64,000 nt of DNA from Paraphysomonas bandaiensis (GCA_965644295.1 CBFFRP010000446.1:1-64000); one strand, 5' to 3'. Shown: positions 10,487 to 22,032, counted from the first letter of the stretch. Numbers and translations are program-made. Notes: generated by a model from the letters alone, not told the origin.

Positions 10487-13400
10487 CTATAGTAGAGAAA
10501 CAACACCACTATTGGATCTGTTGGACCGAGCACTTGACAAAACTTTATCAAGAAGAAAGTTTCTATTGGAAGATTCCTTCTCCCGCCTATTCGCAAGTTC
10601 TTGTTCGACTCGCGAAGCCGATACAACATTAGCTGAAGAAAAAGCTAGTTTCGGAATCTGATCCAAGGAATGGGGGATCAGCAAATTTGGCACTGACGAC
10701 TGTTGATTGGATGTCGACTCGTCGCGATAAACTCTCATAACACCACCCGTGAGTGTATCTACTAAACTGTATGAACTTTTCTCTAGCTCCAACAAAACTG
10801 CCTTGTCATCACACTGAACTTCCATCCACCCGCTCCAATAGTCATGCCTCAAATCTGGCGAGTCGACCGATTTCACACTAACCTTTGCTGCCTTGATGGT
10901 GACACATATCTCCATACCCCACCAGCTTTGGAAGCACCATGCAACAACAGAGGACATTTGTCTTACTTGATACCCTGCCCCAGGTCCAAAACGGACACTG
11001 GCCTGCGTGAGCAATGAAGAAACAGAAGAATGCACAGGTCCAGAGCAAGTTGTAAAGTGGCGGTGGTTCGCAACAGCAATCTCATCAGAAAGGTTTCCTA
11101 TATATGCATCCTTATCTGGAACGGGTGTTGTGGACACTACCAATGGGTGTTGTGAAAGCACAGGTATTCTACATCCGCGCCTCAGCCTGTTGTGTACAGA
11201 TAAATAAACATCCTTCGGAATTCCGCCCATAAGTGTAGAAGCACTACCAGCAACAGTGCGCATCATTGATGACAAAGCTCCTCCACCATATGGCACCAGC
11301 ATAGCGCATAACGGTATCGAGAAGGGAATGCAATCAAATTTTGCGATTTTAGCAGATTCACAGTCTCTGAGTTTTTTCTTCACTTCGGACTCGTGACCTA
11401 GATGAAAAAGTTCGTACAACAGCCCTTCAAGATAAACTTAATGCATACTTACCTTCGGTAGCATCAGCGTCTTGGACACTTGGGGTACGAGGTATAGTGA
11501 AAACTTCAATGGAACTGGCATCTGCAATCAACTCTCGGTACTCGATTCGCAAGACAACAAACAAGGCAGCTAAAGCGTTAATACTAATGGTAAAACTTCT
11601 ATCCACAATGGCCCCGGGTAGGAAGTAGTCCACGCCTTCAACACTAGAACCAAGTCGGTTAGCGTCTAGTGATGCATGTGTGAGTGGATCGTTCGCCTGA
11701 TGTTGCTCCGATAAACTAAGCAGCAGCTGAAGAGAAAAAACTGGAACCTTGAATCCACTGCTGTTAATAATACGAAAACAGACACGAACAGTTCGTGTAC
11801 ACGGATCACAAGATGAAATTGCAGCAAGTACAGTGAACATGTCTGAGGAACCATTGAGCTGCATCCATTGTCGCATGTCGCCCGCATCATTACTCTGTGC
11901 AAACATTTCAGAGCGACCAAACAGATCTGCAGGTGCATTTACTGGCAGCTGGGACAGCATCCCGCTCGGAACACACAAGTGCGAATCAATAACATCGTCA
12001 ACAACTGCTACAATATCAGCCGTGCTCACTCGCTTCTCTACTTGGGAGTGCACATTAGTGACACCTTCCTCATGGAAATCATCCGAATATCTTGTTGCGG
12101 TGGCAGTAAAGGCCCCAAATTCTTCTGCAATGTCAATAGACAGAGGGAACTCGCTCTTAGTCAGAGTGCACCATAAGGCATCCGCAGCATTTACTCCACC
12201 CCCATCTCGACCCAGAACACCAGTGCTAGACCGGCGCCGAACCGAATGATGCCGGTGCTTATCACCACCAGTGAACACATCAGCCATACTATTGTCGTAT
12301 GTCGTGAAAGGTCCACTCTCTTTCCGATTTAGCACGGCAGAAGACACCTGACTCTTCTTTTGAGGACTAGGCTCCTCCACTTTGACGGCGCTCGGGCGTC
12401 TCACAGAATTTGCGACTTCCTCCGAACAATGAGCCTTGACACGCCTGAGGGCAAGAGCTAAGCGGTGCTCAACAGACGGACAGACAGTATGGTGGTTCCT
12501 CCTGCCTTCTGTAAGACAGAGAGACTCGAACTCATACAGAACTCTCAGGGCACTCTCAGCTGCGGCGTCACTGTGGTGAAATACTAGTCTTTCGATAGTC
12601 GAAAGTGTCTGAAAAAGCTGAGGGGTATAGAGAAAGGGGTGTGGAGGATGTCCAGATATCCATCCCCCAAGATTTCCTTTACTTGCTTGGCTATTCACAG
12701 AGTCGTTGAATCGTTCCCTCTCATTGACTCGAAGAAGCTTGCTGCGAAGGATAGACATGATCACTTTGCACTTCACATCAACGTCCACAAACATCGACTG
12801 CGCATACTGACACAAAAGGCTTATGAACTGCATGCGTGCGTTTTCTGATGGCACGACCTTTGTACCCTCGTACAAAGTTAGCAGTGCACACACAGCATCT
12901 ACAAACGCATCTTTCGCCCAAGACAGCGACCGCTGCACTCTTGTTGCAGATACAAAGTCATCCCCCGCCGCACTGGAACTAATCGGGGTCAAAAGTTCGG
13001 ACATACATGATATGAGTTCCACGTATGCAAGCTGTGCTGACTCCCCTGCCATGCCTCCAGTAGGCCATAATACACACCTAGCAAAAGTATAATAAACACA
13101 CGCAAACCAAAACATGTAAACCCTACTTGTGTGATGATCGCAATACAAACATGGCACAGGCGATGAGGTTATCCAACTGTTCAAAAGCCTTGCCGTCATT
13201 TCTTGAATAGCTCTGCGAACTGTTATCAATAGCATCACTTCCCTCAGATACATGCTGCATATCAGACGACCGTACAGTGGAGTTGAAGAGCTCAGCATAG
13301 CATCCAATACCGCCAAATGGTGGTTTCTGTTTCCTCTCAGACGGGGCCTCGTTGGGGCGTTTACTGGATCCATTCGCTTGCAAGCTCTGTACTACATTCG

Positions 13401-15217
13401 AAGCAGAACCAGAACTGCTTTCGATGACATAAGCCAGTGTATTCGGAAGGAGCTTAACGATGGCACGACATAAAGATAGAGTAAGCCTCTCCCGCAGACA
13501 ACTCGTTCCCTGTCCTTCCGCCCCACCTCCAGGTGTTTTTGAGACAGGATCAACAAGGAAAGCCGCTGTGATCTGCGGATGGCTGAGTAGACTGTGAAGA
13601 GCCTCGGGATGAGCAATATGTCCTCCGCCCTCCACGTCTATAAGCAGAAGAACAGCAGCCTCAGAGAAAAGCTTTGAACGTGACGTGTCATCCCTTATAT
13701 GAGTACAAATATGAGTCAGCAGCAGCGGTAAGAATTCCGCGATAGTGGTCCTGGGAGAATGACGACAGGCTATCAACGACCAGGGTATCAGGTGCTCGTA
13801 ACTTGCTACAAAATCAAGGGGGCTGGATTCTGTATCTCTATGAAGAGAGTGCTGCGGAGATTGCTCGATGATGCGGTGCACGTTTTCAACAATAGCCGGA
13901 CAAACCTACACAACACTGTCACTGCACAGCACTCATACGTAAAACAGAAGGGGACACACCTTTCCTCTTAAATGCGCCAGAAAGCGACATTGAAGAAGCA
14001 TTAGACACGAGCTAACCGCAATGCCCACCTCTCCCGGCACAGGCGAGGCGAGTGCATACATTAGATGCCGCAAGATCCACTCCTGCGGTCAAAGAAAGCA
14101 GGGACTGTGAAAATGGCAAAGGAAATATAGTAGATACCAGTACCTCGGCTAGATCAATTATTCCAACATTTAGTTGAACAGCTCGAGATGCGGCAGTATC
14201 ATCAATGTCTTCCACAGCACCGAACTGCATGGCAGGGGTGTCATCAAACTTCAGAATACAGGCCTCCGCGGTGCCTTGTCCAGAATCAGGGAGCGCAGAG
14301 AGTAATGCAAAAATGAGGTGAGACATACACGATACTGCCCCGGCATGAAATGGAATCTGGTCGTAGCGGGAAAAGAGCAAAAAAGGGTCAGCAAGCATAG
14401 TAGGCAACACTTGCTGCAAAAGGAGGGAGGCGGAAGCGGAGCAGGCACGCGAGTCGGGTTCGCTCTCATCCGGCGGGGAAGAAAGGGCTTGTCCCATGAG
14501 ACCAGCAGTCCACACATGCAACCCCCCAGCATCTCCAGTATACCGTTCCAGGAGCTCACCAATTACCTGAAAATATGCACCTGTGGTATGGGAATGATCG
14601 GGGAGAAGTTGCCCTGGTTCGAGGCCAGGTGCTTGACCCACCACGCCATCTGCAAATACTTTAAATAGCTCTGATATAAAGTCGCATATTTCATCTCTAT
14701 ATCGCCTGGCCTCTGAGGAGGATTCAAATTGAATGAATCCGTCGACACTATTAGCGCTTTGAACAAACATCCATACATCAATAAGAAGAGGTCCCATCGC
14801 CTCAACCGCAACAGCAGATATGTTTATATTCTCTGACAAACAACACGACTTAATAACTGACATGCCGTCTTTGGACCCTATGAAGCGAACGATCTCCTGT
14901 ATGGGCAGTGCTGCGAGTACAGAGATGGCCGCAGAAAGACACGAGGCTGACTCCGCAGTGCCCATCTCAGTGACAACAGCCGCCCTCACCTCCGACCACC
15001 TCACGACCCTATGAGCGTATATCCCTTCCATGCAATGAAAGGAAACAGTCCGTACATGAGTTGACTTCTCACAGCTGAGTCCTCTTTCAATGAGGGCAGA
15101 CAAGAGGTCGTCAGTGTGGTGGCTGCCATACGACGCGCTCATTATCATACCCAGAGACTCTAACTGCTTGCTAGGGTCCTCACTGCGGAGAAGAGTTACG
15201 GCCAGAGAGTAGTCCAT
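10487..15217 (-). CDS. TPLATE: TPLATE/TSPOON-like large subunit of the TSET coat complex, 1499 aa
   Basis: TSET is an AP/COPI-related complex used in endocytosis in plants and Dictyostelium; TPLATE (TSPOON) is a large chain. Exons: 14060-15217, 13127-13905, 11453-13077, 10487-11424; introns are 154, 49 and 28 bp, and the joined length is exactly 1500 codons. The N-terminal ~900 residues are helical, HEAT-like solenoid sequence with a low-complexity linker. Around residue 1065 ISSCDPC followed by RVCFRIINSSG resembles the start of the TPLATE appendage-like sandwich. Near the C-terminus WCFQSWWGMEICVTIKA and a later LTGGVMRVY resemble the last conserved block of TPLATE. Arabidopsis TPLATE is 1176 aa, so this is longer. 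The match rests on remembered motifs; another AP/COPI-type large chain is the alternative. The start is the ATG facing the CATA tract shared with the N-acetyltransferase gene. Confidence 0.6.
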
Positions 15218-15313
15218 GTTGCCGGCCGAGAGGGTTGATGTGATATATCGACACCACTATACTGAAATATACATACGCCAAACTCCATAACTAACACACA
15301 CACACACGGTAAG

Positions 15314-15328
15314 ATATACATACATACA

Positions 15329-15360
<32 letters not shown>

Positions 15361-15556
15361 CATACATACATACATACATACATACATACATACATACATA
15401 CATACATACATACATACATACATACATACATACATACATACATACATACATACATACATACATACATACATACATACATACATACATACATACATACATA
15501 CATACATACATACATACATACGTACATACATACATACATACATACATACGTACATA
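15314..15556. repeat. (CATA)n microsatellite in a divergent promoter
   Basis: About 240 bp of CATA repeats with a few variants (tata, cgta), starting about 100 bp from the TPLATE-like ATG (15217, minus) and ending about 155 bp from the NAT ATG (15712, plus). The strings of Met-Tyr-Val-Cys it would encode are an artefact of the repeat. Confidence 0.95.
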
Positions 15557-15711
15557 CCATACTCCTGCTATGTACATGCTGGTCGTGTCCATCTGCATCC
15601 TGGAGGGCTACTCTGTGCGTACGGATGGCTATTCTTGAGGTGAAGTGGAGGTGAAGATGTTCGTATGTGTGTTATGTGTGTGTATTCAGGGATGTTTTGA
15701 GTGGTGTGTGT

Positions 15712-16575
15712 ATGATGTCAGAGGAGTTCGCACCTGATATTCCCGCCTATCTCAATCGCATCAATATGAGTGATGAGGTGGATGTGTCTGTGAGGTCTCT
15801 GCGTGCTATTCATATGCACCACACCCTCTCAGTGCCCTTCGAGAACACAGACATCCATATACAGGACAGCAACAGCAGCAGCATCAAGACCAACAGCCAT
15901 AACAGGGGCATCAGCATCAGTCCAGTGGATATACAGCGTAAGATAGTGTATGAGGGCAGAGGCGGTTACTGCTTTGAGCAGAGTACGCTGCTGTATTACG
16001 TATTACGGCGCATGGGCTTTGAGGTGTGTCGAATGGGGTGCCGTGTGCGCTATCAGGTCCCTGATGGTGTTGATACTGGGAAACTTCATATGGTGCTTAT
16101 TGTCGATCTAGAGGGATCCCGCTGGCTCGTGGATGTTGCATTCGGTAGCATGACACCCACGTATCCGCTGAACATGGGCAGTACAGAGGAAGTGAACTCT
16201 CCCTACGACCCTCCAAGACGACTGACTTTCAGTGGTGAGTTAGGTGCACATGAAGCAAAGCTGAACGGAGAGTGGAGAACTTTATATGTTTGGGAGTCAC
16301 GTGTATTTACTCTACAAGACGCTCGGGTGTGCAACTGGTTTGCGTGCACTAACGAGGATTGTATATGCACTCAGGTTCTGATGCTAGCCCGCATCACAAC
16401 TGAAGCCCGGTACACCCTTCTCAACAGCGAGCTTAATGAATGGTATCACGATGGCACTAATCGGAAGCACAGGATCTCTACTTCCGGTGAGCTTCTGGAA
16501 AAAATGAAAGAGTACTTTTGTATATCTCTACCACCTGGTACCGTCATTGGCAACCCTCCCTTTCCTCGTGTGTAG
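15712..16575 (+). CDS. Arylamine N-acetyltransferase, 287 aa
   Basis: The enzyme transfers acetyl from acetyl-CoA to arylamines and hydrazines through a Cys-His-Asp triad. The hallmark EGRGGYCFEQ places the nucleophile at Cys 87. KLHMVLIV gives His 126 and WLVDVAFGS gives Asp 141, the right order and spacing for the family. The usual Asn of the C-x-E-x-N pattern reads Q-S here. The length is typical (about 270-290 aa). I chose the first in-frame ATG at 15712 (another follows at once); upstream codons lack an ATG. The gene has no intron, unlike its neighbours, which together with the patchy eukaryotic distribution of NATs makes horizontal origin possible but unproven. It lies head to head with the TPLATE-like gene across the CATA tract. 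Confidence 0.92.
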   Translation: MMSEEFAPDIPAYLNRINMSDEVDVSVRSLRAIHMHHTLSVPFENTDIHIQDSNSSSIKTNSHNRGISISPVDIQRKIVYEGRGGYCFEQSTLLYYVLRRMGFEVCRMGCRVRYQVPDGVDTGKLHMVLIVDLEGSRWLVDVAFGSMTPTYPLNMGSTEEVNSPYDPPRRLTFSGELGAHEAKLNGEWRTLYVWESRVFTLQDARVCNWFACTNEDCICTQVLMLARITTEARYTLLNSELNEWYHDGTNRKHRISTSGELLEKMKEYFCISLPPGTVIGNPPFPRV

Positions 16576-17300
16576 AATGATCGAGTGATATGACTGTACT
16601 CTGCACCAAAAGTGGATGAGAAGTTGCGTTTTCTTCCGTTATTGAGGTTTATTAGCCAGGGGGCGATAACAATACATTGCAATATATTGTCAGCAAAATA
16701 TATAATATTGTACCTACTTTTCTCTTAATCACCTATATTATTTTACGTTATTTAAGCGCAGCGAAATATACGAAAGAAATATATTATTCAAGTATTCCAC
16801 ATCATCAAAATGATTGACTTTATTATTCTAATCTTGGTTTTAATTTATCAAGTGGACGAAAAGCGTCTAATATTAAATTCAATTCTGGGTTCAACAACGA
16901 CTGCGTTGACTATATGTTTATAGTATTTACCTTGCCAAACCTAATATTCCACACACACCTAACCATCAATTAACAATTAATGATTCAAATGAGATTTATG
17001 GCTATTCTTAGTGTCTTAGTAATGAAAGATACACTTCGTATTATTACAAGATAAAGGATAAAGATTGATTATTATTGAAGAATAAAACCTAATAGTCTAA
17101 TAGCAAGACACATTTGAACAGAGCGTTAGCACCACATACTTTTGATATTTGAGTATCTGACAGTCGCGTATCTTACATAGTCCGGTAATTATTCAGTTAA
17201 TTGCCATTTCATTATGTATTTGTTGTATTCACGTGTTGAGAGATATACGTGAATTGGTGAATTTTAACGGATAATGAGATACACTTTCGGCTTCGCAATC
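16576..17300. other. Intergenic, no gene seen
   Basis: AT-rich sequence after the NAT stop. No convincing exon, RNA gene or repeat boundary found before the duplicated block that starts at 17301. Confidence 0.55.
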
Positions 17301-17331
17301 ATGAGAACCAATCAAGTGCCACAGCCTACTT

Positions 17332-18027
17332 GTACTCGTATACATAACACATATAATGAAAGTCTTATTATTAGCAATAGGCGTTAAAATCCTGCACCAA
17401 CTTAGTAGCTAGATGAATGCTAGTCAACCTACTAGTAGTTAGACCTCTACCCGTAACTAATCAGTACACACTTTTTTTATCCTACTATACGCTACGGAAG
17501 CTGCTTGTGCGTCGCCGCAAGCACCAAGGTGCGACCACTTCCGCTCTGAGTTCTTAAGGTGAACATCCAGATGCTTGACTTCAGCAGGCAGCCCAATACC
17601 CCGGTTACCCTTGAGGTGGGCCCATTCCGGATGCCTGTTTATTCGTCAGGGCCCAAAGACGTCTACACAAGTGACACTTATTTTAGTGTCCCTTGTACCA
17701 CGCAAGCATTCGGCTATGAGTGGGCAGAACAATATCTGCTGATTATGTTGGCGGCTCACGTTAGTTTCCCAGAGTGAATCTCTCCGGTACTTATCCCCCA
17801 GAACACCACGAAAAGGTGCGAGTCCGACTGTGTTGAAAGATACATAACACACACCGATAGCAGAAAAGACTATTAGAGGAATCGCTATCTCATGAGCAGG
17901 CAGAGACATCGTAAACAATCAAAATATCTGACAGATTAGATACGCTGCTTCTGCCTCATTCCTTCTGATGGCTTATCGACGACAGACATAACATCCACAG
18001 CTATAGAGCATGCTGGTGGTATGTATA
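17332..18027 (-). pseudogene. Fragment of DUF599 gene 5' end, interrupted by R1
   Basis: Bases 17332-17350 and 17840-18027 match the first coding codons and upstream region of the DUF599 gene at about 19160-19350 with few changes. The start codon and about 25 codons (MFTM, then LPAHEIAIPLIVF) are kept, after which the R1 element replaces the frame. No later exons follow. It is a dead partial copy, roughly 1.3 kb downstream of the parent. Confidence 0.85.
17351..17839 (+). repeat. Dispersed repeat R1, reference copy with 11-bp target duplication
   Basis: 489-bp element flanked by atacataacac at 17340-17350 and 17840-17850. The intact DUF599 gene has this motif once, so both edges are exact. 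It begins atataatgaaagtc and ends gtgttgaaag, has no terminal inverted repeats and no poly-A. The interior is GC-rich with several hairpins (gacact/agtgtc near 17683-17700, gcaga/tctgc near 17726-17742). No coding frame of note. Variable-length target duplications (11 and about 14 bp) suggest a retroposon, SINE-like. Confidence 0.8.
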
Positions 18028-18381
18028 ATGAGAACCAATCAAGTGCCACAGCCTACTTCGTTATATTTTATATTGGGCTCAATATTCCGCAATAGAATTA
18101 TATCATCCATGTTTCCGTTCTAAACAACATTTTTAGAATTTTGAGGGACTAACAGCTTTCTAGAAAGATGAAAATATAATCTAGTTTTAGGCACCTTTCG
18201 CTAAATGTGCTTCTAAAGAATTATGTGCGTAAAATGCACACGTAAGTTTCAATGGGCTCAACACAAATTCAATTAACGATATCCAATGTATGGATTGCGA
18301 AATATCATACCTAAGACTTCGATCGGATGACATGCATGGAACTAGAGTACATACAATGTTTCACAACTTCTTGATATTCCA

Positions 18382-19248
18382 TCAAACAGACTTCAACAAA
18401 CTCTTGGTGCCATCTGCTTCCCGCTTTTTATCACTTTCATCAACAGCACTACCCAACTCAACATCTGACACCATGCTGCTTGAATTCATGCACTTCTCGA
18501 ACTCATCCATCTCATTCTGCATCCATCTCAGTCGCTCAAAATTCCGCAACATGAACATATAGATTGGGGCTACTGCCAGTAACGCCCAAGGAGAAAATAC
18601 CCAGGCGAAGAGAGGAACACAAAAGTAGTACATTCTTATCCCTTTATATGAAATTCAATGATATATTAAAACAATAAGGAGATAAAAACGCAGCGTACCA
18701 GTAGAATAAAACGCGTGCGCTTTATTAAATACAGCACTGATAACCGACAGAGGTAATGGCTTCCCTTTGATCTCCTTAACGTTTATCATGAAGCTGCACC
18801 AATGTATTAACTTAATACATGGCAGAAAAAGCACTTACTGCAAGTGAACCGCATATCTCGTAGATAAGAAGAATACAAAAAATATTCCCAAAAATAGTAC
18901 AATACACAATGCAAGCTTGACTAAAGTAAGGTTCCGTCGAGAAGAGTGGTCATCAGTGGCTATTTGAGCAGCAAATCCAGCAAAAACAGTTGCAAGCAAA
19001 ATGGAGTTTCCAGCAAAGAAAATCGTCACTCGAAGATAGTCTCTCGTCGTATTACACGCCGCTTGACCAGTGAGATGGTTCTGTCTTACCCACCCTATGC
19101 GCATCTCCTTAAAAAAACCAAGAGCTTTAGTGTCATTGTTGCCTAAGAAGGTGCCTTGTCGGTACTCGTATACATAACACACACCGATAGCAGTAAAGAC
19201 TATTAGAGGGATCACTATCTCATGAGCAGGCAGAGCCATCGTAAACAA
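18382..19248 (-). CDS. DUF599-family membrane protein, 254 aa
   Basis: Exons 18839-19248, 18699-18793, 18382-18641; introns of 45 and 57 bp (the second ends AAG). The joined length is 255 codons. The DUF599 pattern is clear: MRIGWVRQNHLTG with TTRDYLRVTIFFAGNSI, then a hydrophobic block, RYAVHLHFMIN across the first splice, and TGIRMYYFCVPLFAWVF across the second. Four hydrophobic segments are seen: near residues 10-28, 75-97, 109-135 and 172-200. The tail is charged and short. The family occurs in bacteria and plants and has no established function. The 5' end and first codons were copied into 17332-18027. It lies head to head with the gene at 20275 across a TATG tract. Confidence 0.8.
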
Positions 19249-19447
19249 TCACAATATCTGACAGATTAGATACGCTGCTTCTGCCTCACTCCTTCTGATG
19301 GCTTATCGACGACAGTCAAAACTCAGCTAGAGAGCATGCTGCTGGTATGTATATGCAGCGCCACTGTCGTACTTCGATCTTACGTCAACCGCCATACAAA
19401 AAAAATCCTCCAAAATTTGACTCATGTACACTATATGGACGTATGTG

Positions 19448-20228
19448 TGTATGTATGTATGTATGTATGTATGTATGTATGTATGTATGTATGTATGTAT
19501 GTATGTATGTATGTATGTATGTATGTATGTATGTATGTATGTATGTATGTATGTATGTATGTATGTATGTATGTATGTATGTATGTATGTATGTATGTAT
19601 GTATGTATGTATGTATGTATGTATGTATGTATGTATGTATGTATGTATGTATGTATGTATGTATGTATGTATGTATGTATGTATGTATGTATGTATGTAT
19701 GTATGTATGTATGTATGTATGTATGTATGTATGTATGTATGTATGTATGTATGTATGTATGTATGTATGTATGTATGTATGTATGTATGTATGTATGTAT
19801 GTATGTATGTATGTATGTATGTATGTATGTATGTATGTATGTATGTATGTATGTATGTATGTATGTATGTATGTATGTATGTATGTATGTATGTATGTAT
19901 GTATGTATGTATGTATGTATGTATGTATGTATGTATGTATGTATGTATGTATGTATGTATGTATGTATGTATGTATGTATGTATGTATGTATGTATGTAT
20001 GTATGTATGTATGTATGTATGTATGTATGTATGTATGTATGTATGTATGTATGTATGTATGTATGTATGTATGTATGTATGTATGTATGTATGTATGTAT
20101 GTATGTATGTATGTATGTATGTATGTATGTATGTATGTATGTATGTATGTATGTATGTATGTATGTATGTATGTATGTATGTATGTATGTATGTATGTAT
20201 GTATGTATGTATGTATGTATGTATGTAT
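19448..20228. repeat. (TATG)n microsatellite in a divergent promoter
   Basis: About 780 bp of uninterrupted TATG, near 195 copies, between the DUF599 ATG (19248, minus) and the ATG at 20275 (plus, 47 bp away). The true length may differ from the assembly. Confidence 0.97.
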
Positions 20229-20274
20229 CTTGGTGGTATAGATATGGTTATGGTGTCATATAAGTGTGTATGAG

Positions 20275-22032
20275 ATGGACTCGGACGATGTTTTGTGGGA
20301 TGATGTGTATATGGGAAGCAAGAGAGTATTCTTGCGGGCAGTTTCAGGGAGGAGTTATTGTTTTCGTTCCTGTGACTGGTCTCTGTGTGCGTCATCTGTG
20401 TCTGCGTCGGGCGGGATGTGTGAGGAGTATCCTGTTATGGTTCCGGGTGTTCCAGCTCTTGATTTTAAGGCTGATGAAGATGATATGTTAAGAGAGATGA
20501 GTGGTCCTCTGTCAGTTCCTCTCTTAAAGACACCTCACGACCCTCTCTGCTGTTGTGTGCCGTACTATGCTGTTGCTAGTGGTGTGCGCAGTGCACTGGT
20601 AAAGATTGACTCCACATGGTATCGTTTGAAAGGTTGTGGCAATAATGATGAAGGATTTCCAGTGAGGACACATCGTCGGCCCTCGACTGCTTCCGACACT
20701 GAGTCCTGGAGAGAAATTCGAGGCTGTACATTTGAGAATACCGCATACCGTGAATTGAATATGACTAGTAGTCTTTCTGCCACATTGGCTCCCTTGGGTA
20801 TCGTATCCGCGAATAAACCTACCGGCTGTTTCTTTTACGACCACCCCAATCAGCCCCTTGGGCCAAACTTTCCACCTGTTTGTGTTGTCGAGGCCACTAT
20901 TGGAGACAGGCGCTTCGGTTCCCATGTATTGGCGGGTATAGAGTTGATTCTCCCTCTTTTGCTTGAGGTGGACAAACTACAAGATACGGAGGTGCGTGCT
21001 CTGTTTCCCCCTATGCGCCCAGGTGTACGAGAATCAGTAGAAGGGTCAGGTTTTTGTAATTTCCCCTCCACTGGGGCCTTTATTACCGACTTCGCTCTTG
21101 GCACGTTGTTAATGGGACACGCAGAAGGAGCAAAAGGTATCCACTGGCCAGACCTTCCACGTGATTCTTCTACACTTGCCGATCTAACGCGGTGCCCCAC
21201 TGAGACTTTGCCTGAGAGAGCGCCACCAGTATCAGAACCTGCACCTCAGCAGTGGACGAACAGTGGTCACGTGGACATGTCTCCAAAGTGGATACCTGAA
21301 TGGAACAAGACCTGCAAGCTATTGAGTAAGCATTTGGAGACAATAAATAAGTCTTCAGGTCTGACGAAAGATGGTACTAACTCTGTGTTGGTCTATCTCT
21401 TTTCGCGATGTGGCTATGATGCTGGAAGAATTCTTGGAGGCATGCACAAACAGAATATTTCGTGGGGAACATTCCAAGACTCAATGTGTAGAAAGGTTAG
21501 TTACGTTTTTGTAATCTTCCTCGAGTGATAGTATGTATAGGATTTGGACGAGTGGCACTGTAATGCGCACGCGAATAATTTGGTTGTGATACCTGAAGGC
21601 CATATTCGATCGCCCCACCCAGGATATCAAGCACTCTTAAGCTTTCTTGACTTAGATATGGCTTTTAGCACGGATACTTTTTTAAACAGTAGTGGAGAAG
21701 AAGTAACAATAGGAATGAGCGAAGAGCAGTCGAAGCACTTAAGATGGCGGGAGTTTGTAAATATGATGGAGGTACTGGCAGGGAATGATAGCTCAACGGG
21801 TGTGCCGCAGGTTGCAAGGCCTACTGTGGAAGCTCAGAGTGATATTATTAAAGTAGTTAAAGCTGCTCTCTATGACACATTAGTACTGTCTTACACACGA
21901 GGGTACCAAGAGTGTTTGGACCAGTCTATTGCATGCCCCACTGGTGTGCCGTTTTATGATGAAACCATGCACAGTGCCGCTCATTGCATAATACGTCTAG
22001 CTATCATTGTAATGGCAAATTTTGTAGCTTAA
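20275..22032 (+). CDS. Possible SelO/kinase-fold protein of unknown function, 570 aa
   Basis: Exons 20275-21495 and 21541-22032 with a 45-bp intron; 571 codons joined. I do not recognise a named family. Several blocks resemble kinase-fold proteins of the SelO type: WYRLKGCGNNDEGF near residue 125 (a glycine-rich element with a candidate ATP lysine), TAYREL shortly after (candidate helix-C Glu), and in exon 2 WHCNAHANNLVVIP followed by LLSFLDLDMAF, which looks like a catalytic-loop Asn and a metal-binding Asp. A His/Asn-rich catalytic loop without a clear HRD-type Asp would fit an atypical kinase, AMPylase or pseudokinase. This is inference from motif order only. The start is the first ATG after the TATG tract. 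Confidence 0.5.

Larger units (their letters stand above)
17301..18058. repeat. 31-bp direct repeats flanking an inserted DUF599 gene fragment
   Basis: The 31 bases at 17301-17331 recur exactly at 18028-18058 (atgagaaccaatcaag at the start, cctactt at the end). Between them lie a copy of the 5' part of the DUF599 gene and an R1 repeat. The arrangement looks like a long target duplication around an inserted gene fragment. Confidence 0.75.

Noticed and set aside
17810-17826. ggtgcgagtccgac in R1 as a pol III B box, with ggctatgagtggg at about 17712 as A box
   Set aside because: One mismatch to the B-box consensus, but the boxes are about 90 bp apart and at the 3' end of the element, where an internal promoter would not transcribe the whole unit. 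Kept only as a weak hint.
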